Of a stretch of 25,840 nt of DNA, positions 1-8,053 are shown in pieces. The position numbers and the translations under genes were made by a program. Source of the DNA: Planctomycetes bacterium RIFCSPHIGHO2_12_FULL_52_36 (GTDB lineage: Bacteria > Planctomycetota > Brocadiia > Brocadiales > Bathyanammoxibiaceae); contig MHYW01000136.1 of the NCBI GenBank assembly GCA_001828545.1, forward strand, positions 1 to 25,840. Reading direction: 5' to 3'. The notes under the pieces are model-generated. The model made no database searches, was not told the DNA's origin, and worked only from the letters and a program-made list of their open reading frames with translations. How positions within the stretch are numbered: the stretch's first letter is position 1; each line of letters opens with the position of its first letter.

Positions 1-2
1 CA

Positions 3-644
3 CTGGATATTGCCGAAAAGCTGGTAAGTTCTAATGGGGTGGATATCATAGTAATAGATTCCGTGGCGGCCCTGGCACCCAGGGCTGAGATAGAGGGGGA
101 GATGGGGGATACCCACATAGGACTCCAGGCCCGGCTCATGTCCCACGCCTTAAGGAAGCTTTCAGGTATAGTGTCCAAGACCCATACCTCCCTCATCTTT
201 ATAAACCAGATAAGGGAGAAGATTGGGGTGATGTTTGGCAATCCTGAGACCACCCCCGGAGGCCGTGCCCTCAAGTTTTATGCCTCCGTGCGGATAGAGA
301 TACGCAAGATTGGGGTCATAAAGGAGGGAGAACAGGCTCTTGGAAGCAGGGTAAGGGCGGCTGTGGTAAAGAACAAGGTAGCCCCTCCTTTCAGGAAGGC
401 AGAGTTTGATATAATGTTTAACCATGGTATATCCCTGGCGGGGGACGTCCTGGACCTGGCCCTTGAGAATCAATTGGTGGAGAAGAGCGGCGCATGGTTC
501 TCCTATGGGGACCTCCGCCTGGGACAGGGGAGGGAAAACTCCAAACTATATCTTGAACAGAACCCGAAGGTACTGGAGGAGTTGAGAAAGGGCATACTCA
601 AGAAGACGCCTTCCGAGCAACCAAAGGCAGCCGCCTCGGAGTGA
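3..644 (+). CDS. recA: RecA recombinase, 3' part (5' end outside window)
   Basis: RecA forms the ATP-dependent filament on single-stranded DNA that carries out homologous recombination and activates the SOS response. The reading frame is open from the window edge (first full codon at 3), so the Walker A region lies upstream. Visible RecA signatures are the Walker B strand DIIVIDSVAAL, the loop GDTHIGLQARLMS, the FINQIREKIGVMFGNPETTPGG segment containing DNA-binding loop 2, and the C-terminal KSGAWFSYGDLRLGQGREN. The acidic E. coli-type C-terminal tail is replaced by a short Lys/Ala-rich end. The GTG at 39 is an internal Val codon, not the start. A palindromic repeat (661-687) separates the gene from alaS. 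Identification is secure; only the truncation is a limit. Confidence 0.97.
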   Translation: MDIAEKLVSSNGVDIIVIDSVAALAPRAEIEGEMGDTHIGLQARLMSHALRKLSGIVSKTHTSLIFINQIREKIGVMFGNPETTPGGRALKFYASVRIEIRKIGVIKEGEQALGSRVRAAVVKNKVAPPFRKAEFDIMFNHGISLAGDVLDLALENQLVEKSGAWFSYGDLRLGQGRENSKLYLEQNPKVLEELRKGILKKTPSEQPKAAASE

Positions 645-660
645 ATAGTAACGGTAAGTA

Positions 661-687
661 GTAGGGGCAGGGTAACCCTGCCCCTAC
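661..687. repeat. GTAGGGGC palindrome, copy 1 (recA-alaS gap)
   Basis: This is a perfect inverted repeat with 13-base arms (661-673 and 675-687) around a single A. The outer arms GTAGGGGC/GCCCCTAC are shared by all copies in the window; the inner arm here is AGGGT. Flanks GTAAG (656-660 region) and CCTTAC (695-702 region) extend the symmetry weakly. It lies between two same-strand genes and has no T-tract, so it is not a classical intrinsic terminator. Confidence 0.85.
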
Positions 688-717
688 TGTCTGCTCCTTA
701 CTGCCTTCTCTAACCAG

Positions 718-3387
718 ATGAAAACCGACGAACTCAGGCAGAGATTCCTTCAGTTTTTCCAGAAGAAGGGCCACACGGTGGTACCCAGCGACTCACTGGT
801 ACCCACCCTTGACCCCACACTCCTCTTCACAGGGGCAGGGATGAACCAGTTTAAGGACATGCTCCTCTGTAAAGGGAAACTGGAATTTACCAGGGCCGCC
901 TCCTGTCAGAAGTGTCTCCGCACGGGGGATATTGAGAACGTCGGTAAGACCTCTTCCCACCACACCTTCTTTGAGATGCTGGGGAACTTCTCCTTCGGCG
1001 ATTACTTCAAAAAGGAGGCCATCCAGTGGGCCTGGGAATTCCTGTTAGAGGAGTTAAAATTGGCCCCGGAACGCCTGTACGCCAGCATCTACAAGGAGGA
1101 CGAGGAGTCCTTTGAGGTATGGAATAAGACCATTGGCCTTCCCCCCAACAAAATCCTCCGTTTTGGAGAGAAGGAAAACTTCTGGCCCTCTAACGCCCCC
1201 TCCCTGGGCCCCAATGGCCCCTGTGGCCCATGCTCAGAGATTTTCTATGACCAGGGGGAGAAGGCGGGCTGCAGACGCAAGGACTGCCAGCCCAACTGCC
1301 CACACTGTGAGCGGTTCGTAGAGGTGTGGAACCTGGTATTCGTCCAGTTTAACCGTGTGGGAGAGATGAAGCTGGAACCGCTGGAACATAGGAGTATAGA
1401 CACAGGCATGGGCCTGGAGAGGATTGCCAGGGTCATGCAGGGGACGTATACCAATTTTGAGATAGACCTATTCACCCCGATTATACGCAACGTAGAAGAG
1501 ATTCTAGGCAAGCGATACGTCTCCAGCTCAGAGGAAGGCAGGCTCTTCCGCAGGATAGCCGACCACATGAGGGCCGTAGTCTTTTGCATATCCGACGGGG
1601 TACTGCCCAGTAATGAGGGCAGGGGCTACGTGGAAAGGAGACTGCTGAGGCGGGCGGTGAGAGACGCCATGGGCCTGTCCGGGCTGGAAGAGGCCGCCCT
1701 CTATAAACTTGTTCCCACTATTACAGAGGTAATGGCAAAGCCTTACCCAGAGGTAAGCCAACGAAGAGATAACATTGCCAGGATAATAAAGAATGAGGAG
1801 GAAAAATTCCTTAGTACCTACACCCAGGGTATCCAGCGTCTGGAAGAGGTGGTGGCAGGATTAAAGAAGGGCGGAGAGAAGACCCTGTCTGGAGAGGAGG
1901 CCTTCCGCCTTTATGATACCTACGGTTTCCCCCTGGACAGCACCATAGACTATTGCGAATCCATGGGCCTCAAGGTGGATACCCATGGTTACGAGAAGTA
2001 CATGAAGGACAGGATTAGCCTCTCCCGCAGTGCTTCCGGCCTTGTCCAGGCGGTCTTTGACGTAGGGCCCATTGCCCAACTAAAGGAGACGGTCAGGGCA
2101 ACGGAATTCCTGGCCCATCAAGGGGGTGCTGTAGAGGCCCAGGTTGCAGGGATATTAAAGGACGATACCCTGGTATCCAGGGCCGCCCAGGGGGAGATGG
2201 TGCAGGTGGTACTGGACCGCACGGCCTTCTACGGGGAGGCAGGGGGGCAGGTAGGAGACACAGGGCACCTCAGAGGACAGGAGGTGGAACTTGAGGTCCT
2301 GGATACAAAGCGTGCCGAGGGCTTCTTTCTCCACCATGCGAAGGTACTTAAAGGTACGCTAAAACCAGGAACCAAGCTCCAGTGTCAGGTAGACCTGGAG
2401 AGGAGAAAGGCGATAAGCCGCAGTCACACTGCTACTCATTTACTCCATCACGTATTGAGGAAGGTGATTGGAGACCATGCCGAGCAGTCAGGCTCCCAGG
2501 TAGCCCCAGATAGGTTGCGATTTGACTTCCACCACTTCCAGTCCCTCACAAGAGAAGAGCTAGTCAGGGTAGAGGATATGGTTAATGGGTGTATCAGGGA
2601 AGACGCCCCTGTGACAGCAGAGGAGATGCCCATAGAGGAGGCCAGGAAGAGGGGGGCCATTGCCCTCTTCGGAGAGAAGTACGGGGAGAGGGTCCGCCTG
2701 GTGGACATCGGGGGTTATAGTAAGGAGTTCTGCGGGGGGATCCACCTCCAACGGAGTGGGGAGGTGGGTCTCTTTAAACTGGCAAGCGAGGGCTCTGCGG
2801 CGGCTGGCATCCGCCGTATAGAGGCCCTTACAGGCCCAGCCGCCCTTCAGAGGGTTAGAGAGACTGAAGGGGTGCTGGAGAGGCTATCCACCACCCTGAA
2901 AGTCCCTGAAGGGGCAGTGCTCCAGAGGGTAGAGGTACTACTGGGGGAGATGAAGAGGCTCGAAAAAGGCACAATGGGAGACCAGTTGAGGGACTTCATG
3001 GCCGAGGGCCTACTCAAGGAGGCCAGGGAGGTCAATGGAGTGAGGGTCATCGTCCAGAAACTTGAGGCCCTCAGGGTGGACGACCTGAGAAAGATTATTG
3101 ACTACATAAAGGGGATGCCCTCCATGGCGGCGGTACTGGGGACAAAGGAGGATGGACGGGCAGTAATAATCGTATATATTGGTAAGGAGCTCGTAAAGAA
3201 GGGGCTCAACGCCTCAGAGATTGCCAGGGACGTAGCCAAGGTCATTGGTGGGGGTGGTGGAGGGAAGGCTGATATGGCCCAGGCGGGTGGTAAAGACGCT
3301 GGCAAAATAGACGAGGCCCTTGAGTATTCCTTTAAACTCATAAAAGAGAAGGTGGCAAGGCAGGTATGCCCCACCCCAGGTGGATGA
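718..3387 (+). CDS. alaS: Alanine-tRNA ligase
   Basis: AlaS charges tRNA-Ala with alanine and edits Ser/Gly mischarging. At 889 residues it has the usual bacterial full length. The class II catalytic core opens with a TGAGMNQFKDMLLC-type motif 1 region; CSEIFYDQG and GMGLERIARVMQG follow. The editing domain shows the zinc-binding HTATH (about residues 569-573) and CGGIH (about 672-676). The C-Ala domain ends in the glycine-rich GGGGGGKADMAQAGGKD block. The ATG at 718 is chosen because its protein begins with the conserved short N-terminus (ELRQRFLQFF..KGHT). No good Shine-Dalgarno sequence precedes it. The stop codon is 6 bases before the next gene, so the two are likely co-transcribed. An extra CPACRRKDCQPNCPHC-like Cys-rich insert (around residues 181-199) is typical of many bacterial AlaRS. 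Confidence 0.98.
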   Translation: MKTDELRQRFLQFFQKKGHTVVPSDSLVPTLDPTLLFTGAGMNQFKDMLLCKGKLEFTRAASCQKCLRTGDIENVGKTSSHHTFFEMLGNFSFGDYFKKEAIQWAWEFLLEELKLAPERLYASIYKEDEESFEVWNKTIGLPPNKILRFGEKENFWPSNAPSLGPNGPCGPCSEIFYDQGEKAGCRRKDCQPNCPHCERFVEVWNLVFVQFNRVGEMKLEPLEHRSIDTGMGLERIARVMQGTYTNFEIDLFTPIIRNVEEILGKRYVSSSEEGRLFRRIADHMRAVVFCISDGVLPSNEGRGYVERRLLRRAVRDAMGLSGLEEAALYKLVPTITEVMAKPYPEVSQRRDNIARIIKNEEEKFLSTYTQGIQRLEEVVAGLKKGGEKTLSGEEAFRLYDTYGFPLDSTIDYCESMGLKVDTHGYEKYMKDRISLSRSASGLVQAVFDVGPIAQLKETVRATEFLAHQGGAVEAQVAGILKDDTLVSRAAQGEMVQVVLDRTAFYGEAGGQVGDTGHLRGQEVELEVLDTKRAEGFFLHHAKVLKGTLKPGTKLQCQVDLERRKAISRSHTATHLLHHVLRKVIGDHAEQSGSQVAPDRLRFDFHHFQSLTREELVRVEDMVNGCIREDAPVTAEEMPIEEARKRGAIALFGEKYGERVRLVDIGGYSKEFCGGIHLQRSGEVGLFKLASEGSAAAGIRRIEALTGPAALQRVRETEGVLERLSTTLKVPEGAVLQRVEVLLGEMKRLEKGTMGDQLRDFMAEGLLKEAREVNGVRVIVQKLEALRVDDLRKIIDYIKGMPSMAAVLGTKEDGRAVIIVYIGKELVKKGLNASEIARDVAKVIGGGGGGKADMAQAGGKDAGKIDEALEYSFKLIKEKVARQVCPTPGG

Positions 3388-3393
3388 GAGAAG

Positions 3394-3867
3394 GTGACAC
3401 CAAAATTCTTAGCAGACCTTACTGGGATTGACGTAGACCGCCCGGTTATAACCCTGGAAGAAATCAGGGGGGTGAACCCTCATCGGCACGAGATGGAGCA
3501 ACTCTCGGGGATACTGAGGTTTGACCCGGACAATAAGCTCATCATAGGCTACAAGGACGTGGGTAGGGAGGAGTTCTGGGTTCGGGGACATATCCCTGGC
3601 AGGCCCCTTATGCCGGGGATTCTCATGGTGGAGGCGGCGGCCCAACTCTGTACCTTTTATTATAAGAAGTGCATCCCTGACGACAGATTCCTGGGTTTTG
3701 GCGGGGTGGACAAGGTAAAGTTCAGGGGCACAGTCTTACCCGGAGACAAGCTAATCCTTATCGCCAGGAACATAGAACTCAGGCCCCGTCGTGCCACCTT
3801 TGAGTGTCAGGGGGTGGTGGACGGGAGGATTGTCTTTGAAGGGATAATCATAGGCATGGCCATTTAG
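3394..3867 (+). CDS. FabZ-like 3-hydroxyacyl-ACP dehydratase (hotdog fold)
   Basis: This is a 157-residue single hotdog domain. The catalytic His of the FabZ family is H66 in GHIPGRPLMPG and the catalytic Glu is E80 in ILMVEAAAQ; the 14-residue His-Glu spacing is that of FabZ. The expected reaction is dehydration of 3-hydroxyacyl-ACP to trans-2-enoyl-ACP in fatty-acid or lipid A acyl-chain synthesis. The N-terminal segment (DLTGIDVDRPVITLEEIRGVNPHR) resembles the short stand-alone dehydratases common in planctomycetes rather than the proteobacterial FabZ start. The GTG start at 3394 follows GAGAAG with tight spacing, 6 bases after the alaS stop. An alternative is an acyl-CoA/ACP thioesterase-like hotdog protein, but the His/Glu pair favours dehydratase. 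Confidence 0.85.
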   Translation: MTPKFLADLTGIDVDRPVITLEEIRGVNPHRHEMEQLSGILRFDPDNKLIIGYKDVGREEFWVRGHIPGRPLMPGILMVEAAAQLCTFYYKKCIPDDRFLGFGGVDKVKFRGTVLPGDKLILIARNIELRPRRATFECQGVVDGRIVFEGIIIGMAI

Positions 3868-3896
3868 GAAAATCTGCGGAAGTAAAAGAGAAGCCC

Positions 3897-4829
3897 ATGA
3901 TTTTCTGCGCGGTATTAATAAAGTCTGTTTCCCGGTATAGACTTTTTGCCTGCACGTATTTTTTATCTTTTTACATCCTTACCATCATCTTATTTCCTAC
4001 TTTTTTGCAGGCTCAAGCAACGTCCGAAAAGAGACCCGACCTTGCTCTTTCCAATTTCTTCTCCGAGGGATGGAAATTCTCTTGGTGGGAAGAACCTATG
4101 GAAGGCCCAGCCCAGTCCCCACGCTTCAGGCTTCTCAAAATTCCCGCCACCGTCTTTGAGCGTGAAGTGCGCATGAATTACTCATTCACCAACAATGCAG
4201 ACAGCGGCAAGCTAGATGAACATGAATGGGAGCTTGAATTTGAAATGCCCGTCAGCAGAAGACTTTTAATAGAAGTTGAACCAAGTGTCTCGTTTGTATC
4301 TCCTGATGACGGTGATGACCATAGTGGCCCTGGCGATACTTCATTCATATCCAGGATAATGTTCCTTGAGACACGTAACACCACTCTTCTATCTTTATTG
4401 GACGTAAAATTTCCTACAGGAGATAAAGACCGCGGGTTGGGAGGAGGCAAGACCGTTATAAGCCCTGGTCTTGGCCTTTGGAGAGACCTTGGTGGACGCT
4501 TCGCCCTCCACGGCTTCTTCGGCTTTAATATCCCCGTGGGTGGTACCACCGACGCAGACCCGGATACCACAGTTAATTATAGTGCAGCAGTGACAAAGAC
4601 CATAACCCCCAAATATAAGCCTCTCCTGGGGAATTTTACCTTGTTTACCGAAATCAACGGAAGCTCAGATGTGGGGGCCCGCCATGACGTTACTGTCGTA
4701 AGCATCCTGCCCGGCGCCAGATGGAATTTGGGACGCGAATTCTGGCTTATGCCAGGGGTGGAATTTCCCATTATCGGAAGAGATACGTTTGACAATCGTA
4801 TTTGGTTTAGCATATTGAAGGATTTCTGA
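3897..4829 (+). CDS. Secreted outer-membrane beta-barrel protein (MetA-like transporter family suspected)
   Basis: The 310-residue protein starts with basic residues, a long hydrophobic stretch (about 17-38) and an Ala-X-Ala cleavage site (FLQAQA), so it is probably exported by Sec. The rest is built of alternating polar/hydrophobic strands with many aromatic and Gly residues and ends in Phe, as outer-membrane barrels do. Blocks such as LLSLLDVKFPTGDKDRGLGG, ISPGLGLWRDLGGRFALHG and LMPGVEFPIIGR recall the family annotated as MetA-pathway/phenol-degradation transporter (PF13557). The substrate cannot be read from sequence. Codon choice is more AT-rich than in the alaS side, hinting at lower expression or separate ancestry. 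The ATG at 3897 is the first in-frame Met that leaves a complete signal peptide. Confidence 0.6.
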   Translation: MIFCAVLIKSVSRYRLFACTYFLSFYILTIILFPTFLQAQATSEKRPDLALSNFFSEGWKFSWWEEPMEGPAQSPRFRLLKIPATVFEREVRMNYSFTNNADSGKLDEHEWELEFEMPVSRRLLIEVEPSVSFVSPDDGDDHSGPGDTSFISRIMFLETRNTTLLSLLDVKFPTGDKDRGLGGGKTVISPGLGLWRDLGGRFALHGFFGFNIPVGGTTDADPDTTVNYSAAVTKTITPKYKPLLGNFTLFTEINGSSDVGARHDVTVVSILPGARWNLGREFWLMPGVEFPIIGRDTFDNRIWFSILKDF

Positions 4830-4838
4830 AAATAAAAG

Positions 4839-4866
4839 GTAGGGGCACGGCATGCCGTGCCCCTAC
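4839..4866. repeat. GTAGGGGC palindrome, copy 2 (between convergent genes)
   Basis: This is a perfect 28-base palindrome with 14-base arms and no loop. The inner arm is ACGGCA, different from copy 1 but fully matched on both sides. It sits between the convergent outer-membrane protein gene and a HAD gene, where a hairpin could end transcription from either side, although no T-run follows. Confidence 0.85.
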
Positions 4867-4889
4867 TGCTGTAGATTTAAATAAGTGGT

Positions 4890-5567
4890 TCAGGACAGCA
4901 GGCCAAGAAGCTCGCCAATATTTTTAATAAAGAAGTCTGGTTCCATTTCTTTCTGAGAAGAACTGGCAAACCTCTCGTAGTGCTGGCCGTGCCGTAACAT
5001 GGCGGTGGTCATTCCAAGGGCCGCGGCGGCGGCGAGTTCGTCTTCTATGCGGTCTCCCACACACATTACCTCTTTTGGGGTAAGGTGGTATTTTTTCATG
5101 AGACGCTGGAAGCAATCTCCTTTAGCCTTACCCTCTCCATCTCTTTTCACTATCATCACCTCGTCCAGTAGTGGCTTTAGCCCCAGTTGGTTTAGTTTGG
5201 CCTCTTGTTCCTCCAGGTTCCCGGAGGTAACCAGGAATATCTTCAATCCTCGTCCTCTAAGGGCCTGCAGGGTGGGGGGGACGTTGGGGAATAGTCTAAT
5301 CTGACTCAGGTCTGGAGACCTCTGTAGTACAGCCTGAATCTCGTTCAGGAAGCCGGGGGGCAGACCTAAACGGTGGGCCAGGCCCTCGTAACGCCCATAT
5401 TTACGTACCTCCTCGTCCCCTTGCAAGACTTTCAGGGCCTCTTTCTCTGAACAGTCCTTATATCTGGCCACAACCCTGGCCAACTCCCGCCTCCTGTCCC
5501 TGGAAAGGGTGTTGGAACAGTCGTAAAGGGTGTCATCCAGGTCAAAGATTAGGGCCTTTATCTGCAT
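4890..5567 (-). CDS. HAD-superfamily hydrolase (stand-alone)
   Basis: This 225-residue haloacid-dehalogenase-fold phosphatase has motif I DLDDTLYD (nucleophile D9, acid D11), motif II in FLVTSG, a motif III lysine in the VKRDGEGKAKGDCF stretch, and motif IV VGDRIEDE. All four catalytic elements are present, so phosphatase activity is expected; the cap is small and helical. The substrate is unknown. The start ATG at 5567 is preceded by GGGGAGAAAAGAT, a fair ribosome-binding site. It is clearly paralogous to the N-terminal domain of the upstream HAD-YvcK fusion (same IFDLDDTL, PxVxPTLxxLR, KY.L.P.E...VGDRI pattern) and probably arose by tandem duplication. Confidence 0.88.
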   Translation of the reverse strand: MQIKALIFDLDDTLYDCSNTLSRDRRRELARVVARYKDCSEKEALKVLQGDEEVRKYGRYEGLAHRLGLPPGFLNEIQAVLQRSPDLSQIRLFPNVPPTLQALRGRGLKIFLVTSGNLEEQEAKLNQLGLKPLLDEVMIVKRDGEGKAKGDCFQRLMKKYHLTPKEVMCVGDRIEDELAAAAALGMTTAMLRHGQHYERFASSSQKEMEPDFFIKNIGELLGLLS

Positions 5568-5763
5568 ATCTTTTCTCCCCTCTATTAAGAGGGGCCGGGG
5601 GTGTGTTAGTACACACCCCTTTATCCCCTCTTTCTAGAGGGGATTGGACCGGGGGCGCTCATAGACATTTTCAGAGACCCGTATCCTGAGAAACTCATTA
5701 GAAATTGGAAAATGCCAGGTACAAATTTCAAATTTAAAATCTCCAATTTGCAATTCCTTGTCT
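5568..5763. repeat. Intergenic stretch with two tandem hairpins and an AT-rich motif array
   Basis: No gene is seen here. Hairpin 1 is 5598-5619 (GGGGTGTGT, 4-base loop TAGT, ACACACCCC). Hairpin 2 is 5623-5644 (ATCCCCTCT, loop TTCT, AGAGGGGAT). Both are perfect 9-bp stems. From about 5720 to 5757 a degenerate run of CAAATTT/CAATTTG-like units, unlike the GC-rich surroundings, abuts the 3' end of the HAD-YvcK gene. Confidence 0.7.
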
Positions 5764-7461
5764 TTATCGGACGGGGAAGAGGGGGAGTCGGGCGTATACC
5801 CTGCATATGGCATTGGCCAGCTTATCGGGGTCATGTCTCAAGAGGTCCTGTTTCTCCCACAGGACCCTGGGCGTCTCAAGGTCTTCTATCAGGTCAGTCT
5901 CAATTATCTTCACAAACAGATTATGGGCCTCCGGGTCAAGGCGGACCATCCTGGCCCCTTCACGCTCGTATTTCTCCAGTACATCTTTCTTGGGCATACA
6001 GTTGTTTGCCAGGACGTAGTCAAGGACGTCCTCCCCCAGGTGGACAATCAGTGCCCTTATATGGTCGGAGGGGGTGTAGCCGTCCGTCTGACCAGGCTGG
6101 GTGACTATGTTGCAGACGTATATCTTGGCGGCATGGGAGTTTTTGATAGCCTCTCGCAGTCCCTTTACCAGGATGTTGGGTATAACGCTTGTGTACAGGC
6201 TCCCCGGACCAAGGACGATTATGTCTGCATTAGAGACCTCCTCTAAGGCATCAGGCAGGGGTTCTACGTTGTTAGGCTTTAATAGTACCCTCTTGATGGG
6301 GGGTTTCCCTGGTTGTCGTACGTTGAATTCCCCTTCTACTATGGTACCGTCGGCCAGTTCTGCACATATATGGGTATCCTCCAGTGTGGAGGGGAGCACC
6401 TTACCGCTTATGGCCAGTATCTTGCTGGCCTTTTTAATGGCTAGTTCAAAACTCCCCGTCATATCCGTTAATGCGGTCATGAGTAGATTACCTAGGCTCA
6501 TCCCCTTGAGGGACCCCCTGTCAAAGCGGTACTGGAAGAGTTTGTAGAGGTCTTCCTGTTGTTCTTCCGTCTCAGAGAGGGCTACCAGGCAGTTCCTGGC
6601 GTCACCGGGCGGGAGCATGCCGTATTCTTCTCTTAACTGGCCAGAGCTCCTGCCTGAATCGGTAACGGTGACCAGGGCCGTGGGGTTTCTACTGAAGGTC
6701 TTTAGTCCCTGGAGCACCATCGGGAGACCTGTCCCTCCACCCACTGCCACTATTTTGAGCCTATCCGGGAATTTGCCCATGTTTATCAACTCAAGGATGG
6801 TGGGGAGGGAATACATCTTGTTTATCCTGTAGTCGGGTTTTTCACTCTCCTGTCGGGGAGGTTCCGATTTGTAGCGGCCGTGGAGCATCTGTACGGCGAA
6901 CGTGCCCATGTTTTTGGCCACCCGTATCTCGGCATCAATGCGGTCTCCTACTACCACAGCCTCCCCGGGCATGAGGTCATATTTCCTTAGTAGTCCCCTG
7001 TAACAGTCCTCCAGGAGCAGGCCCACCTCCTGGTCGTTAATGATTATCTGGTCAAAGAAGGGGGCAATGCCCAGGAGTTCTATCTTTTTTTCCTGCCTGG
7101 TATGGACCCCGGTGGTGACCAGGAGGAGTTTGTATTTCTCCAGCCTTAATTGTCTCAGGGTAGGGATTACGTCAGGGAAGGGCTGTACATTAGAGACCTC
7201 ACTGCTGTTATAGGCCTGAAGGGCGGCCTTCACCAGGCCCTGTCCCATACCATACATGCGGGCAATCTCGTCAAAGACCAGGGAAGAGGGCCCAAGTTTT
7301 TCTGCCACGGTCTTCTGGAGTTCGTAGGCTACCTCTTCGCTGACAGGGAGACCCTGTCCCACCATGGCCCTGGACGCCCGACGCCGAGAGGCCTCTACCA
7401 GTAGACCTGTGCAGTCAAAGAGTGTATCATCCAGGTCAAAGATTACTGCCCTTATCCGCAT
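5764..7461 (-). CDS. yvcK: HAD phosphatase domain fused to YvcK/CofD-like domain
   Basis: One continuous 565-residue frame holds two domains. Residues 1-225 form a HAD domain (motif I DLDDTLFD with D9/D11, LLVTTG, VVGDRIDAE with D173). Residues about 234-565 are a YvcK/GlmR (CofD-like) domain with the nucleotide-binding KIVAVGGGTG (241-245 GGGTG), TVTDSGRSSG, PPGDARNCLVALS, SLGNLLMTAL and VLGPGSLYTSVIPN blocks. YvcK proteins bind UDP-sugars and control carbon flow to peptidoglycan; CofD proteins transfer phospholactate. The context and motifs fit YvcK. The HAD half lacks an evident motif III lysine in the INDQEVGLLLEDCY segment, where its paralogue at 4890-5567 has several, so it may be catalytically weak. 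The start has a strong AAGGAG. Met228 could be an internal start for the YvcK part. Confidence 0.9.
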   Translation of the reverse strand: MRIRAVIFDLDDTLFDCTGLLVEASRRRASRAMVGQGLPVSEEVAYELQKTVAEKLGPSSLVFDEIARMYGMGQGLVKAALQAYNSSEVSNVQPFPDVIPTLRQLRLEKYKLLLVTTGVHTRQEKKIELLGIAPFFDQIIINDQEVGLLLEDCYRGLLRKYDLMPGEAVVVGDRIDAEIRVAKNMGTFAVQMLHGRYKSEPPRQESEKPDYRINKMYSLPTILELINMGKFPDRLKIVAVGGGTGLPMVLQGLKTFSRNPTALVTVTDSGRSSGQLREEYGMLPPGDARNCLVALSETEEQQEDLYKLFQYRFDRGSLKGMSLGNLLMTALTDMTGSFELAIKKASKILAISGKVLPSTLEDTHICAELADGTIVEGEFNVRQPGKPPIKRVLLKPNNVEPLPDALEEVSNADIIVLGPGSLYTSVIPNILVKGLREAIKNSHAAKIYVCNIVTQPGQTDGYTPSDHIRALIVHLGEDVLDYVLANNCMPKKDVLEKYEREGARMVRLDPEAHNLFVKIIETDLIEDLETPRVLWEKQDLLRHDPDKLANAICRVYARLPLFPVR

Positions 7462-7538
7462 AATCTCCTTTTCTCAGCCCGAAATTATCCCCAATTTAGA
7501 GTAAAAACATACCAAAGTCAACCTGCATAACAAAGTAA

Positions 7539-7565
7539 GTAGGGGCGGGGTCACCCCGCCCCTAC
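7539..7565. repeat. GTAGGGGC palindrome, copy 3 (supplies DUF192 stop codon)
   Basis: This is a perfect inverted repeat with 13-base arms around a central C; the inner arm is GGGGT. It carries the same right-hand extension as copy 1 (CTACTGCC..CTTACT). Read on the minus strand, its GTAG start provides the TAG stop of the DUF192 gene. Confidence 0.85.
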
Positions 7566-8053
7566 TGCCTACTGCTTACTCTCTCAGGTGGTAGCTCCAC
7601 CTTGTCCCCCACCTTTACGTTGTGCCTCTCAAACCATCCCTCCAGCATCTCTAAGGCGTACCTCGCCTTTTCTTTAGAGTCATGACTACTAAGACTGAGT
7701 GGCTCCATGGACTCAATCTGGGTGATTGTGCCCTCAGTTGATATGAAGGCAATGGAAAGGGGTATATGGGTATTCTTCATCCAGAAGGTGAGATAATCCT
7801 CCTCTGGGAACACAAAGAGCATACCGTAGTCTTCGGGGAGCTGTCGCCTGTACATCAGTCCTAGACCACGTTCACTGGGTGTACGGGCCAATTCCACGGT
7901 AATCACCTTCCCAGCAACTTTTAACTGGTAAAGCTCCTTTCCCTCCGTTGTGGACCTGGTGTAATAAAAGGCCACAACCAATAGTATGAATAGAAGACAT
8001 ACAACTGCGTATGGTAATCTGCCCGAGGCGGATTTTCTGTCACTCCTGGACAT
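7562..8053 (-). CDS. DUF192 family protein, membrane-anchored
   Basis: This is a 163-residue protein with one N-terminal membrane segment (about residues 14-30) and a periplasm-side DUF192 domain: VELARTPSERGLGLMYRRQLPEDYGMLFVFP, FWMKNTHIPLSIAFI and ALEMLEGWFERHNVKVGD are the family's landmark blocks. The biochemical role of DUF192 is not established. It overlaps the upstream protease gene by 14 bases (its ATG at 8053 precedes that gene's stop), so translation is probably coupled. Its last residues (VSSRQ) and its TAG stop lie in or next to palindrome copy 3, so the C-terminal end looks shaped by repeat insertion. Confidence 0.88.
   Translation of the reverse strand: MSRSDRKSASGRLPYAVVCLLFILLVVAFYYTRSTTEGKELYQLKVAGKVITVELARTPSERGLGLMYRRQLPEDYGMLFVFPEEDYLTFWMKNTHIPLSIAFISTEGTITQIESMEPLSLSSHDSKEKARYALEMLEGWFERHNVKVGDKVELPPERVSSRQ

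Noticed and set aside
4839..4866. Intrinsic terminator between convergent genes
   Set aside because: The hairpin is strong but no T-tract follows on either strand, and the same element occurs inside a coding region, so it was listed as a repeat.
5758..6246. Long plus-strand ORFs opposite the HAD-YvcK gene
   Set aside because: These are shadows of a well-supported conserved gene on the other strand; no domain is recognisable.
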